64,000 nucleotides of DNA from Daucus carota subsp. sativus (GCF_001625215.2 NC_030381.2:45444689-45508688); one strand, 5' to 3'. Positions 1-12,663 are shown, numbered from the stretch's first letter. Made by a program: numbers and translations. The notes: generated by a model from the letters alone, not told the origin.

Positions 1-1224
1 TGCATCACCAAACTCACTTAAGAATGATAAATAATTTTAATTGTTAAACATATTGGACAGCCAAAATATTACTGTATTTTAAGTTATACTTATTAAAATT
101 AAAATATGATATATGTAGAACATATTTGCTAAGATTTTAGCTATCAAACTTTAGTTTAGTCGTCCATGCCAAATGTTGTGACTACACTATTACAAACTCT
201 GGGTTTAGAATCAAGATATTCCCTTATGTATCTTGTAAGGGAGTTCGTATGTTAATCGTAGAGCACTTTCGGCATGTGCGTCACCATCAGCTTCAGGTCA
301 TAATAAGACCAGTCCTATGCTGGGATCTCTTTTGTTTTGGACTTGAACACAAAGTTGAAAACTGAACTGAACATTTATGATTATATACGTTAGCGTGATG
401 GTAGATACTAAATTAAGGATATGGCAAACAATTGTTGGTGGATGGTGGCAGACAGCTGGTTCGGTCGCCGAGGAAAGTTTTTTTTTCCTTAACTTAATTC
501 TTATTGGAATCTCGCTGTGCGCATTTGAACTGATTTTTTTTTTTAGTTTTAATCCTACTTCTAATTCTAAAGAATGCATTGCATACTAAATATAAATCTG
601 CTAGCCAAAATTTACAACACTTCCAAGATGACATACTAGTAAATATATAGAATACCAACATCCCACCAAAGAGTAAAAAGTTGGCTTGATATTTCCTTTT
701 TATAGTTACGATATTAAATACTAATTTACATCTACTTGGTTGTATTATATATACAGTAATATGGTGAGTTTTTAATGAACATGAAATTTGTTTTGGTAGA
801 ATCCTTTATTAAACGATTCTATTAAAACGAATTTCATGTTCATTAAAAACGAATACTTTACTAAAGTTTACCTATTAGTTCGAAAACAGTATTTAGTACT
901 CCACGCTTAGTTCATATCACGAGTCGCTGCTAATATATTAGTGCATGGCAATTAGGGAAGCACGGTCGCTAATGCTAATAAATTTGGAGTAAATGTACTC
1001 TGCAAATAATTCTCTGATTTGATCAGCAAACTCTTAAAAGACATTTCGATCAGAACATAGAAGCTTCATGGCTCTACCTTCATTAACTTTATAGATCAGT
1101 TTGAGTTTTTTTCCCCCCAATTTGTAGTTGGACATGGTAATGGCCTTACTATCTAGAAATCTCTGTTTGAATTTATCTCCATTTTACTTATTATTTGATA
1201 GCTCACTGGCATCTTCTTTGACAG
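1..1224. other. non-coding stretch upstream of first visible SWI3C exon
   Basis: I see no SWIRM-domain coding sequence or other convincing exon here. The stretch ends in a good acceptor (ACAG at 1221-1224) before the first SWI3C exon, so at least its right part is intron. It is AT-rich and holds one near-perfect hairpin at 769-849, listed separately. Confidence 0.6.
769..849 (+). repeat. 35 bp near-perfect inverted repeat (hairpin)
   Basis: The left arm 769-803 and right arm 815-849 are reverse complements over 35 bases, separated by 11 bases. There are three differences, and all three would be G:U wobble pairs in a plus-strand transcript (A:C mismatches in a minus-strand one). The arms begin and end with five T / five A. 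It could be a small palindromic MITE or a small-RNA precursor. No clear target-site duplication flanks it. Confidence 0.75.
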
Positions 1225-4200
1225 GTTGATGTACTATTGTGCATGGAGTGCTTCCATGAAGGAAGATTTGTGGCTGGTCACTCAAGCCTGGATTTTACTA
1301 GGTTTGATTCTGGTAACGATTATGGAGATCCTGATGGAGTGAATTGGTCTGATCAGGAAACCCTACTGCTTCTTGAGGCAATGGAAATTTATGGTGAAAA
1401 CTGGAATGAAATTGCAGAGCATGTTAAAACAAAGTCAAAAGCACAATGCATCCTTCACTTTCTGCGCATGCCCATGGATGATTCCTCAATGGAAAACGTT
1501 GAAGTACCGCAGAATCCAAGTTCTGTGAAATTGCCGAATGATGAGGGTGACAGACCACATCTGAACTCAAATGGCCACCCTGCAGGTTCTTTTAGTGATT
1601 TTAGTTTTCCCTTCACTTTCCATTGATAGTCTTTGTGATACCAAATTTGATTCTTATAATTACTACAGGATCTAGTGTACAAGTCCCTAATGCTGAGAGC
1701 CGAGTTCCCTTTGCAAACTATGCAAATCCTGTAATGGCCCTGGTAGGTGTCTTTGATGACTAAAAATTCTGTGTCTAATACTCTAATTATACATGCACTT
1801 ATATGCATTAAGGGTGATGTTTTTGAAACTCTTGCATAATTTTCTCTTTCAGTTTAATAAGTTTCTGCTTTCTCCGCAAAGCTTCTTTGAATTTTCCCTT
1901 GGTGACATATTCTAGGAGAGTCCATTTTATTCTTTTCCTGCGCATATGTTTTAGGTTCATTACAAGTAGACTACCACCTGCCTTCTAGCAGTTTGGTACA
2001 TCTTGTAGTAATACTAGAGTGGAATAATATTAATGCTGACTTTCATTTGTCATCTGTTACCTGGTGTAACAATTTGTTGTTCTTTTCTTCCATGACGTGG
2101 CAGTACCCTGTAGAATTAAGTAAGGGGCCTAAGGGCAAGTTTTTGATTACAAAATATAATAAATCAATATTTATCTGTGTATAAAGTATATTTTTGATAT
2201 AGGTTGTTACACCTATCAAGATTCCAACACTAGCACGTTTTCTTGTGGAACCACTTCTTTCCTTATTGATTATAGGGATGAAGTTACGTCTATCCCGTGT
2301 TTTTATCCGAAGTAGGTCAGTTAGTGCATGTTCTAAAAACATTTGATTGACACCTTTCTTCTCACTCTTCCTGTGCATGCCAAGATTTTGGGCAAGTGAT
2401 TTCTGATTATATATGTCACATGGAAAGCAACTTATATTTGTGTCTCCTGCAGAAAGAAGACTGTTTAGACAAGTTCTTACATTCTTAGATTGTAAGGGGT
2501 GTAGAATGTGTACTAGTAAACTACCATGCGCTAAGGCATTGTAATAATTTGTTAAATAATTCCTATTCCCATTGTTCTTGTAAAAACACTTGGAAATAAA
2601 TTGTTCTTACTTCTTATAATAGTGGGGTGGCTCTGTTCTCGAAGAATGTAGTTTTTCTTCGCCCTTTATTTAAACAATAAAGTAGGAGTGTTAGTGAGAA
2701 TATGGGAAAACTACCAACCCCCCATACACCTAATATTATGGTGAAACAGTAATATATAAGTTTCCATAGACAAAGTAACGTGGCTGGATGTCGTGTATGC
2801 ACTTACGAATTGTATTAATTAAATGGAGAGTTTGAGGTGAAACTAAATTCCTATTTTTGTTCATGATTGTTTGGAGGCACATTTCTGAGAATCTTAGTCG
2901 AAAAGCAGGCATATGATCTAGACTGTCTCATTCTTTGGATACTATGATTGAAGTTGTTTCGAAGTGTACGGATAAATCTTATGCCCCTTGACATTGTTCT
3001 TATGGTGTTTTAAATTTTTTTATCGATGGCCATTTTCAGTACATATATGTTTGTCTGTGTGTTTGTGTGTGTTCCAGATTCAGTGATGTATTTAAAATTC
3101 TTTTTCAGTGCAAGAGCAATTCATGTTTTGTACTTCCTATATTAGTGTTGTATGATAGTCTATCTGTTATTATTATTATAATTACTATTATTTATCATTA
3201 ATACTAGTATCAATATATTATGTTTTGATGATGGAATTCGATTTAGTTAGCATTTGTTTAGCAATTTTTTTAGTTAGTGTGTCATTTTAATAGTTTAGAT
3301 AAAATGACGAATGTCAATTAAATCCTCTTTTTTGACAATTGGATGTTTTTCATAGTTACTAATAGATTTTGGAACATGTATTCAACTAAGCTACACACAT
3401 CTGTTCATTTTATAAACCTTTCTTTCTAACAAATTAGTCAAGATTTGGGCACTTAACCACTGGGCCAACCTGACTTCTTTAGTATTGCTCAATATATTAT
3501 TTGTAATAAACTGGAATATTGATACAATTTAAATATTATGATAAACTTGTGTTCTATTAAATTTCGTTGTTGATGAGGCGACACACATGGATAACTTAAG
3601 AACTATGTCAACTTATTTTTTCCTAGTGACTTACTAGATGGGTTTGTGCTATTTATCATTGCTTTCCTGTTTTTTGTTGCTAGGTTGCCTTTCTAGCCTC
3701 TGCAGTCGGACCAAGAGTTGCTGCAGCCTGCGCTCATGCCTCCTTGGCAGAACTTTCAAAAGATGAAGAGACTTCTGCTTCTGGTCATAGTAATATCACA
3801 AACTCAAGTCAACTAAAAGGTAGCTTGTTAATAATGTGTTTTCCAATCATTTTGTCTTTCAACTAGAGTATTCATGCCTTTAACAAACTCATTGTGTTGC
3901 AGAGGGTATTCTGTTATCTGATGCAAAACTCAGAGCTGCTTCCAAAGCAGGTCTATCTGCTGCAGCAACAAAGGCAAAGCTATTCGCCGATCACGAAGAG
4001 CGCGAAATTCAAAGGCTTTCTGCTAATATCATAAATCATCAGGTACATTTGTTACAATCTGTTGTTGATCTTTGATTAGTTTACTTGGTTTTTTTTAATA
4101 ATCTTGTTGCTCTTATGAACTCAATGGCTGTAGAAGATAATTGAAATTTATTGTTTCTCTTAACTTTATTACATTAAATTTTGAATAAGTAGATGTGTGA

Positions 4201-7200
4201 AATTTTGGGTAGGTATTCTAGCATCCCTAGTGTGGGATGTGTTAAATGCTCTCCTGCAGAATGAAGAAGATTTATGTTTTCTTTGGGCATATCCACGCCT
4301 TTTAACTTTTAAGCTCTTATTTCTTATGCCTTGTACGAAGTTACAAGTTCTTTAGTAAACCTTTGACATGTACATCCGAGGAAAAAGTTAAAACCGTAGA
4401 ATTCACACTAGTGGCAACTGGCAATAAAGATTATCCACCCTCATGTGTGGCGTATAGTGCATATCTTACATATATGTTTGGCTATAATTCGAAGAGAAAG
4501 TCAAGGCTGTCCCCTTGGAATCTGTTTGGGTGATTGCCTTTTTACCACTTTTTAATAAACTTTATCCTGTAATGCCATATGTAAAAGTTTTGTCCTGTTA
4601 TACCATATTGCAAAATTTGGATCTTAACACATTGGACAGATTTTGTAACATGCATGACCTTATATCATTTTTTTGGAAAAAGGTTACACATGCATGCTAA
4701 TGGGAAAAAATAATTTTAATTTTTGAGAACACACGTTTAAAGGATGTGTAACTAGTGTAAGAAAATATGTATTTGTTATCTGTATTCTGCAGCCTATGGA
4801 TGTGTGGCAAGTGGCAACAAACCTTTATAATCTCCATGATAAATTCCTATTGATCTGTGTATTGTATAATTGGTTATTGACCAAAAACTCGGATATGCCC
4901 AAAGAAACAATATATTGGGGCTTCCGAAGAATTAGACCTTTGTGAACCAAATACGTAGCCACCACCCTAATCGCTGTGTTGGACACATTTGATAATCTTT
5001 GACACATTACAGTTATGCATATCTTAAGTGGTAAAAAGAGCCAAAGGTTTTGGATTGTGGTATTTTGGAATATTCCTGTTCAATATGTTGTATTTTGGTC
5101 AATGTTTCAGTGTATTTACTTGATTAATGTTGTTACCCCTCCCCTTCTACCTCTTCCTCCCCAACTAGACCCAATTCTTCATTTCGGACTACAGGAAATA
5201 CTAAAGTTTATTATATAATATCAACCAAATGAAATGATTACCTAGTTTAAGTTGTGTCAGACCTTAATTATTTAATTTCGACTGCTACTAAAGTTATGGA
5301 TTTCCAGTTGAAAACACTGATATTTCACTAGTAATTGTTTGTTCATGAATATGGGATGGAAAAATTCTTTATATGCATCAGCAGTGTTGCTCCTGCTAAA
5401 TAGGGGTGTTTATCTTTCAAGCATAAAAATGACGGGCTGCAGCTTAAAACAGTGAAAATCATGGTTTTGTCCGTTTGTTAGATCTGAATTATGACTTAAA
5501 TGGCATGCTTAGTAGTAGAATACGATCATAAAAGGTGTCCATCTTTTTGATAGATTGGATATCTATATAAAAGGCATTGTACGGATAATTCAAATCAAAG
5601 CAATACTTATTAGGGTGTCTAATTGTAGATGTGGTATATGACTTGAGGAAATTAATATTACACTTACCGCATGTGCTGCTGGCATCTTTTTTGTCATTTT
5701 CTTATTTATAGTTGTTAACTAACAAGCTGTAAGTTATGATACATCATCAGAACAAATAATAAGTTTTAAGAAACATTTTACTTGTTTTTCTTGGTGCCGT
5801 GTCGCGTGGTTCTCTTAAAGTACGAGGAGGGAGGGCCATCTTACTACTAAAGTACTAATCTAAAATTTCAACTTCATATATTATTTTTTATTTTTTTTGG
5901 GAAATTGGTTACGTACTGACGATGTGGCAGATCAGTCTTTCCTTCTTCAAGAATTTGGCAAGTTGACCTGTAAGAGATGTAAATACATGCAAGTATCAGT
6001 CTCTCCATTCCAAATAAATTAGCTAGATTTTCTTTAGTTTGTCCCACAAGTATGTATATATATTTTTTTCTATAAACCATTAATATCCTGACATAATAAA
6101 AAGAAACTGAGAGTTCTAAATTAAGTTTACATTTCCCGGAGAATAGTAGAGGTCATATTTTACCCTCTCTTTCCTATCGGCACACATATAGGTACTGTAA
6201 CTTTAAATGGAAAACTAAAATGTGGGCAAGTCCAGAAGCTAAAATATTTAAACTTTCCAAATCTGTGCACAAAAGTCAAAGAAGCCAATTAAATTGGCAC
6301 CAAGAGAGTTGTAGTTGTTAGTTGGTACAATTCACTTAATATTTTATGGTGTTTCTTGACTGCTGTGGCTTGGCCATTTTGTTGCAAGAGTCTTGTGAGG
6401 CAATGCCCTTGATCCCTGGCTGGGTAATAAATAGAACAAAAGCAGCTTTAACGTTTTGAATAGTCGGAGTGTTTTTTCATCTGCAAGGTAGCGTTATGCA
6501 TCTCCCTTGGTTGTTTATGGACAATACATATCCTGTAGGGGAAAAACCCAGCTCTTAGTTATTCACTTGGCTTTCAAGGAAAAGCGTAGAAGTTGTTTTG
6601 TTATATTTTTGGGTAAATTTGAAATATCACCTTATCTGAAGCATTTACCTTTTCCCTTAGGTGGTTTGAACTTTCGTGTATTGTGTTGTCGCAATTTTTT
6701 ATGTTTGCCCGTTGCTGATAGAAGCAACTTTTATCGACCATATTTCTATATCTTGTTAGGTATCTAAATTATTCGTAATCTGTAAACTTCTTCACAGTTA
6801 AAAAGGTTGGAACTCAAGCTAAAGCAATTTACAGAAGTGGAGACCATGCTAATGAAAGAATGTGAACAAGTGGAGAGAGTAAAGCAGAGAATTGCTGCTG
6901 AAAGGGCTGCTTTTATCTCAACACATTTTGGATCAGGAGGTGGTGTGTCTCGACCTACAAGTCTATCAGCAATTAGTCCTGCCATGATTCAGAATAATGC
7001 TGGAAATACGAGGCAACAAATCGTCTCAGACGGGCCTTCACAGCCATATATGGGTTATACCAATAGTCGACCTGTCCATCCTCATGTATCACCCATGTCG
7101 CAGCAGCAGACATATGGACTTGGCCCCAGGATGCCCCTCTCAGCCATAAATCCGTCTTCGGCTTCTCCTAATAGCACAACTCGCCCAATGTCAAGACCTG

Positions 7201-7229
7201 TATCAGGGGCTAGATCTGGTTTAGATTAA
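1225..7229 (+). CDS. SWI3C: SWI/SNF complex subunit SWI3C, 3' part (5' exons outside window)
   Basis: This encodes a core subunit of plant BAF-type chromatin-remodelling complexes, acting in the nucleus. Five exons join in frame: 1225-1585, 1669-1742, 3684-3819, 3903-4042 and 6798-7229, giving 380 visible residues ending in TAA. The first exon starts in the C-x-x-CFHEGRF region and carries the SANT domain (WSDQETLLLLEAMEIYGENW, then KSKAQCILHFLRMP). Exons 2-4 carry the conserved NPVMALVAFLASAVGPRVAA segment and the KAKLFADHEEREIQRLSANI segment. The last exon begins with a leucine-zipper-like helix (LKRLELKLKQFTEVE) and ends in a Ser/Pro/Gln-rich tail. The SWIRM domain and N-terminus must lie to the left. 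The order and wording match Arabidopsis SWI3C rather than SWI3A, B or D. Introns 3-4 and 4-5 are ordinary; I saw no gene inside them. Confidence 0.92.
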
Positions 7230-7955
7230 GACAAGTGATTGAATAGTATGGGATTGGGAAGTCCAACTTGATATAAGCAGGCCGCATGTCTGCCCCAAGA
7301 CAACGAGAAACTGAATGGCGTGGTTCACAGTATGCAGCAATAGCAGCTGGTCTTGTTAGAGTCCCCAGGCGCAAACATTTGTTAAAAGCAAGGTTCAGTT
7401 GGTCATTAGTCAATTTATTTTCCAATTGAACTTATCTGTAGTTGTATTTATAGTTCCCGAGTAGTTTAACATTATAATTTGAAATTCTGTGTCATTCTGT
7501 ATAGGAAACAAGCTAGTTTTAAATGGCCGTGGAATAGTCTTTACTTTCCCCCCTCTGAGATTTAGGAAAAGTTATATTATGGGAGTATTACATGTTAGTT
7601 ATTAGTTCATGTGCAAGTGATAAAATTGTCTTGAATATCTAGAAAATAGGTGTTCACATTTGTTGAATATTTTATCATCGATACATGTTTAAGTAGATTT
7701 AGATGATAGTTTTTAGTTTTGTTGAATTGATAAAACTGAATAAAGAAGACTTGTGTTGAGATGGTTTATATCTGAAGTCTTTACTGGTGTTGTGTTCAGT
7801 TGTCTTCTGAAATTTCCGGACCTTTCTATTGTATGTATATGCATGATAGTGCTAACATTTTTAAGTGCTTTGAACTTGAGCTGCTCTTGTCAAATTTACA
7901 AGAGTAATCGATTTATAATATACTTATAACAGAAAGGTGTACATATATGCTGCTT
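7230..7955. other. convergent 3' region between SWI3C and DUF688-like gene
   Basis: This stretch between two converging stop codons probably holds the SWI3C 3' untranslated region (for the first few hundred bases) and the 3' end of the minus-strand neighbour. I see no coding sequence. Confidence 0.5.
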
Positions 7956-8477
7956 TTAAAAGAGACCGAAGCCTGCCCACTCAGCATCTGATGCAGGTCG
8001 TGGCGATGAGCGTAATGATGAGAAAGAGGACCTGTAGGATGAGAAAGAGGGCGAGTCATAAAATGCAGGAGACTTCCAACTTGATTCGGACCATCTTTCT
8101 AGTGTCTCAAGGTCCAAAGAGTATCCACAATCAGATCCAAACTCAGGTTTTGACAGTTTCTTGATTCCCACCCTCTTACTTTTTTGCCTTGTCAACGGTG
8201 ATGTGGGGAAACAGCCTTGCGAAACAGATTGGGTTTTGAAAGGACGGATCTCCGGAGTTCGTTTGAGGTTTGAGTAGTATCCAGCTGGTGGGGGTTTAAG
8301 CTTTTGCGGGGTACTTGGGAATGAAGAAGGGCTGTGAGTGTCATAACATCGATCAACTTCTTGTTGTTGATCAGATGGTGGCGAGATTTCTTGAAGACGG
8401 GTCTTAGGAACACCAGGTCGAATCTCCCATCTGAACGGAACTGATCCTGGAGTAACAAATGAATCCTCTGCAGCCAT
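7956..8477 (-). CDS. DUF688-like small basic plant protein
   Basis: A 173-residue intronless reading frame. I start it at the ATG at 8477; an upstream in-frame GTG at 8492 is not needed. Near the N-terminus is the motif SFVTPGSVPFRWEIRPGVPK, characteristic of a plant-specific family of unknown function (DUF688-like). The rest is Ser/Pro-rich and basic, with SPLTRQKSKRVG in the middle. A C-terminal block (LDLETLERWSESSW) is followed by a Ser-rich run (SPSFSSYRSSFSSLRSS). There is no signal peptide or membrane segment. Function is unknown. Family assignment is good because of the PGSVPFRWE motif. Confidence 0.78.
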   Translation of the reverse strand: MAAEDSFVTPGSVPFRWEIRPGVPKTRLQEISPPSDQQQEVDRCYDTHSPSSFPSTPQKLKPPPAGYYSNLKRTPEIRPFKTQSVSQGCFPTSPLTRQKSKRVGIKKLSKPEFGSDCGYSLDLETLERWSESSWKSPAFYDSPSFSSYRSSFSSLRSSPRPASDAEWAGFGLF

Positions 8478-9172
8478 AGTGGTAACTGCCACCTGATCTC
8501 TTGAAATTATTAGACAAACTATGTAGACCTACTATATATACAAGCAAGTGTATGAGGCCAGGAGTGTAGAAGTGTGCTAGTCTCGGCGAGATTAGAGGCA
8601 TATGATAAGGGGGATTTGGAGGGACCCAGGGAGAATGATTAAATTGTCAATCTATAGGTTTGACTAAATCGTTAGAACTTAAATGGAAGAAGAGAATAAG
8701 TTAGTAGATCAGACCTCATGATAGTTGCTATCATTGTGAGTTTGTCACCAAAGTTTGGGAGACGCTGAAATGAGCTCTGGCTTTAGCAAAGAGGTGTCTC
8801 CCTAGCATGCCTAACGATATTATCAATAAAAAATTATAGTTTTGGAATAAATTTCTAAATAAACAATAAATTAGGTGGCGAAAAAATCGATTTTCCCTAA
8901 TCTAGTCCATATTAATTAAAGAAAAAGAGAAAATTAGATGAAGATTAAAAAGAAAATAGAAACAAAAATTAGATGAAGATTAAATAGAGATGACGTGAAT
9001 AATAACCGATATAGACAGACAAGAATACTATTCCATCTCATCATGCCACCTAATTGATTATCTAATATTACAGTATAATTTACTATGAGAAAACTGTAGT
9101 TTCCGCTGATCAAACAATACTTATTGCGCTTTCAGTAAGGACCGCTTCCCTTGTATTTCTAGAAATTCTCTT
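8478..9172. other. intergenic, upstream of DUF688-like gene
   Basis: AT-rich DNA between two minus-strand genes. It should hold the DUF688-like promoter and the ankyrin gene's 3' UTR. I see no gene and no clear repeat. Confidence 0.5.
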
Positions 9173-10552
9173 TCAGCATTGTTTAACTTTCCTCAAAGCA
9201 GCAGAAATCAAATAATAGGCTGGAAACAAGAGGGACACGAAAATCAGTCCATCCCATGTAATTGCTGCAATCACCAGTGTCCCATATGTGGTATTGTGTG
9301 CATTTGGACCTAGAATGATGGTTGTGACTGCTATTAGATAGGACAGCCCCATGGCTGCAACTATAATCCACATTGCAGCCCGCAAAACCCAAATGAAGAT
9401 TTTTCGTTTAGCAGATGTACCACTTGCGAACAAGAAGATTATACTCAGAGAAGCCAGGAACGATATGGTATTATATATCCAAAAATATTTACTCGTTTTT
9501 GGATCAAAATGCGCCAAAATTGATGTTCCCGGTTCCATATCATTTCTAGCACTTGTTTTGATTTCATTGGCATCCAATCCGATGACACCTCCAGGCGGGC
9601 TAACTGCTGCTTGATAAGCCATGGCAGCTATGACAGTCGCTGCCACGAGTAATGAGTCGCCTTTGTTTTCACCTTTCTTCTTCAAAATGCTCCACTTCTT
9701 CACGGTCTTTACTAACTTAGCTCTTCTATTGCAGCGTGGTTTCGTTGATGTCTGAGCATTATTAGTATCTTCTGTGGTCAATTGGCGCGTTGTGTTCCCA
9801 AATTCTTTAGCTCTTAAAGCGCCAGAGGAAATAAGTAGCCGCTTAATTTCTATGGTTTTCACATCTATAGGCATTTCCTCTGTTATGTCTAGAGCTGTGA
9901 GGCCATCTCCGTTGACTTCATTTACTCTAATTTCGCTTCTGGTGAGCAGGTATTTTACTTGCTGTGTTCGCCTTAGAGCTGTTGCAGTGTGTAAAATTGT
10001 ACTGCCATTTCCATCTTTGACATTTGTTAAATCCTCGTCGAGTGTAGTGGATTCCAGTAGAAGAATGAGAGGTTTCAGACGATTGTATATGACACACGAA
10101 TGAAGTATAGTCTCTCCGTGATCCAACGTGTAGCAAGTGACCTCTGGCTTGGCTGCCCATAACTTGTTTATGGACTCGTACTGACCATTCATTACCGCGA
10201 GATGAAGGGGAGTTCTTCCATCCTCGTCTCGTACCAGACAAACACTTGGATCTTCTTGTAACAACAAATTGACAATATTTACATAACCATTTGCAGATGC
10301 CAAATGAAGAGGTGAACGATCTTGCGAGTCCAACCAAGTAGCAAAATTGGGCTTGTAAAGTAGGAGAGATTTCGCATAGTCATAGTGGCCTAGCATGACA
10401 GCTAGATGCAAGGGCGTTTGGTTAAAGCAAGAAGTGACCGAAACTCGGGCAAGAACGAGCTCATCTTCTTTCATCAACGCTTTCAAGGTCTCTACATCAC
10501 CTTTCAAGGTTGCATCATAAAGCCGCTTCTCTATCATGTTACTTCTCTCCAT
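9173..10552 (-). CDS. ankyrin-repeat membrane protein with PGG domain (BDA1/ITN1-like)
   Basis: A 459-residue intronless frame, started at the ATG at 10552 (the in-frame GTG at 10564 is rejected). The N-terminal half holds about six ankyrin repeats, with cores NQTPLHLA, DRSPLHLA, GRTPLHLA, GETILHS, GSTILHT and GLTALDI. A basic linker follows (RRAKLVKTVKKWSILKKK), then the PGG domain beginning GDSLLVAATVIAAMAYQAA and VSPPGGV, and four predicted membrane segments to the C-terminus. This layout is that of plant ankyrin proteins such as BDA1, ACD6-like and ITN1, which act at membranes in immunity or salt response. The exact role cannot be told. The ankyrin domain is probably cytosolic, by family. 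Confidence 0.9.
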   Translation of the reverse strand: MERSNMIEKRLYDATLKGDVETLKALMKEDELVLARVSVTSCFNQTPLHLAVMLGHYDYAKSLLLYKPNFATWLDSQDRSPLHLASANGYVNIVNLLLQEDPSVCLVRDEDGRTPLHLAVMNGQYESINKLWAAKPEVTCYTLDHGETILHSCVIYNRLKPLILLLESTTLDEDLTNVKDGNGSTILHTATALRRTQQVKYLLTRSEIRVNEVNGDGLTALDITEEMPIDVKTIEIKRLLISSGALRAKEFGNTTRQLTTEDTNNAQTSTKPRCNRRAKLVKTVKKWSILKKKGENKGDSLLVAATVIAAMAYQAAVSPPGGVIGLDANEIKTSARNDMEPGTSILAHFDPKTSKYFWIYNTISFLASLSIIFLFASGTSAKRKIFIWVLRAAMWIIVAAMGLSYLIAVTTIILGPNAHNTTYGTLVIAAITWDGLIFVSLLFPAYYLISAALRKVKQC

Positions 10553-10940
10553 CGCAAACAACACGACTAAGAGGCTATAGTTCTTTTAACTCAACTTTAC
10601 TTTAATTTATATTGACAATTAAAACACCATGTTTAACTCAACTTTGAATAATTCTTTTTACATGTTAGCTATGACAGCATAATCTACGCTTGTGGTTGGA
10701 AGCTATTGGCTAGAAAATTATATGTGGCCGAGAGAGACAGGTGTGATGTTGAGCCTTCTGAAGTTTCGTGCAGAATCAAGCTAGGGCCATAATTCTATAA
10801 CATCAGTTGACGCTGAGTAATTTCGACGATTTGCACTCTCATTTTCGCCTCTTTCCTCTGCATCTTTACCTTTTCCCACTTCTCATTTTTATAATCGTTC
10901 ATTTCATTCTTTTTGTACGAATCATAAAACTATAATGTTT
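10553..10940. other. promoter side of ankyrin gene, nothing else seen
   Basis: Upstream region of the minus-strand ankyrin gene. No gene or clear repeat was found. Confidence 0.45.
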
Positions 10941-11244
10941 TGTTTGGTTGGGGTGAATGATTCTGGAAGAAATGGAATGAAATGAAAAATGAACTACATT
11001 ATGGACAATTGTTAAGAAATTTCATTCTTTCTTCCATTCTATTCCTTACCTGATGGGCTAGATATCACACCTTCAATTTGAGATGGAATGCTCCATTCTC
11101 TCCTATCCGCAATTTCTTCACAAATCTCATCATAGCAATTTTACACTCCCTCAAATTTTTTCCAAAACTTCCTTCCTATCTCTATTAGTTTCAATTATTT
11201 TAACTCATTTCATGTCATTCCATTCCATTCTCTCCAACCAAACA
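10941..11244. mobile_element. MITE-like inverted-repeat element (TGTTTGGTTGG termini)
   Basis: The left end TGTTTGGTTGGGGTGAATGA and the reverse complement of the right end TGTTTGGTTGGAGAGAATGG match over about 45 imperfect bases. The interior is rich in TGGAATG motifs. This is a typical non-autonomous DNA transposon shape. I could not fix the target-site duplication, so the superfamily is open. Confidence 0.55.
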
Positions 11245-11585
11245 CAACATAAAACATGCTTGTATATAATTAAATACTACAGTAATAATTAGTAGTGCTC
11301 CCAAACATGTGTATACCGGGGAGAATGATTGTGAATTAAGGGTACAAGTGAGAAAATATTAGCTGATTAGTGCTTTCTTAATATGTGTTGTTTTGCCAAA
11401 AATTATTTGTATTGTGGGACAACATATATCATAAGCTAGCTAACAAATAGCCAAGGCCTTATTCCTCTCCACAGCTTCAAACAATACAAATAAATGCTTT
11501 AAATTTATAAACTGCAGATGCCGAACTTAAAAATCCAACCCAAATACCCACCAAAACTGGTTCGTGACGAATGAACTTTTATTGA
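11245..11585. other. intergenic, nothing recognised
   Basis: AT-rich DNA to the left of the AAP array. No gene, repeat unit or RNA gene was recognised. Confidence 0.4.
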
Positions 11586-11640
11586 AATTAGTCCATAACA
11601 GGGTGAAGAAATAATAATTAGTCCAAAAAAGAGATCTCGA

Positions 11641-11658
11641 ATTATTATTATTATTATT

Positions 11659-11691
<33 letters not shown>

Positions 11692-11712
11692 ATTATTATT
11701 ATTATTATTATA
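11641..11712. repeat. compound trinucleotide microsatellite (ATT/GTT)
   Basis: An ATT run, a GTT run and a second ATT run follow each other without a break. Simpler ATT tracts sit at the same place in the paralogous units (29749-29785 and about 34430-34450), so this tract expanded or changed within the array. Confidence 0.9.
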
Positions 11713-12330
11713 TATTTACTGATTTATATGTTCATTTAAATTATTATATATATATTTTTCAATTAATAAAAATATTGAAAAAACAAATTTCTTATTAAAA
11801 ATCTCGATTAATCAATTATCGATAATTAATAATTCATGATAAATTAATTTTTGAGATACGGGTATTAGCTAGTCTTAACATAATTATAAATTGAATTAAT
11901 TAAAAATTTAGATAAACTGATAATATTTAGTGATTTATAGAAATTTTAGGGCAAGGGATAACTTGAGCACGCCAAGTTTCAATCTTAAAAAGCTTGAAAA
12001 TGAAAGTTTGCATGCTTTGCTTCTTTTGCTTGTGCTGTTGGCTGTTGCGCATACTGAATATATATTTGCGTACCTTTCTTCAAGCATATAGTCAAGCATG
12101 AAGTACCTTTATTAAGTCCCACTACTAAGTACAGTACTACTTATTCTAAATCAACACATCTGTAGCTTGCGAGATTCTACATAAGAAGAACATATAATGT
12201 TTTGTCACATATAAGCTTGTTCCTTAAAAGGGTATATATACATATGTTGCATGATTCTTTGAAGAATGTTGGTATCGATTTGTATAAATCGTTTTAAAGT
12301 AATTACAAATGTATATGCTTTAGTTATATA

Positions 12331-12619
12331 CTCCCTCCGTCCCATTTTATGTGACTTTTATTCTTTTTTGGGCGTTTCAAAAAAAATAACTTATAATACT
12401 TACTATTTTTGTTTCACTATTACACTCACTACCTCTCTATTTTATACTCTTTTTTATTAAATAAAAACTATTACACCCACTACTTTCCACCACTATCTCA
12501 AATCTATTATTAAATATTGATAGGTCTCACCACTTTACCCACTTTTCAATTAAACTTATTATCTTTTTCTTAATCTCCGTGAAAGTCAAACCAGCTCACT
12601 CTTTTTGGGACGGAGGGAG
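12331..12619. mobile_element. Stowaway-like MITE (CTCCCTCCGTCCC termini), TA duplication
   Basis: The ends CTCCCTCCGTCCC and GGGACGGAGGGAG are perfect inverted repeats, and TA sits on both sides (12329-12330, 12620-12621). The paralogous sequence near 30715 lacks the element, so this is a filled/empty pair. Tc1/mariner type, 289 bp, non-coding. Confidence 0.9.
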
Positions 12620-12663
12620 TATATATACTGAAAGTTAGTACACTTTTGGGATGGCACGAAACA

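Larger units (their letters stand above)
11586..12663. repeat. AAP array ghost unit A: AAP 3'-flank repeat without a gene
   Basis: This stretch is paralogous to the DNA just left of AAP-2 (29700-30825) and AAP-3 (34380-35400). It runs from the 'ataacagggtgaagaaat' block through a compound ATT/GTT microsatellite (11641-11712) and the 'gcacgccaagttt' block to the 'gaaacagatttaagta' end. In the gene-bearing units the AAP stop codon follows within about 100-200 bp; here no AAP follows. A Stowaway-like element at 12331-12619 interrupts the unit. I infer an ancient AAP copy was deleted. Confidence 0.7.
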
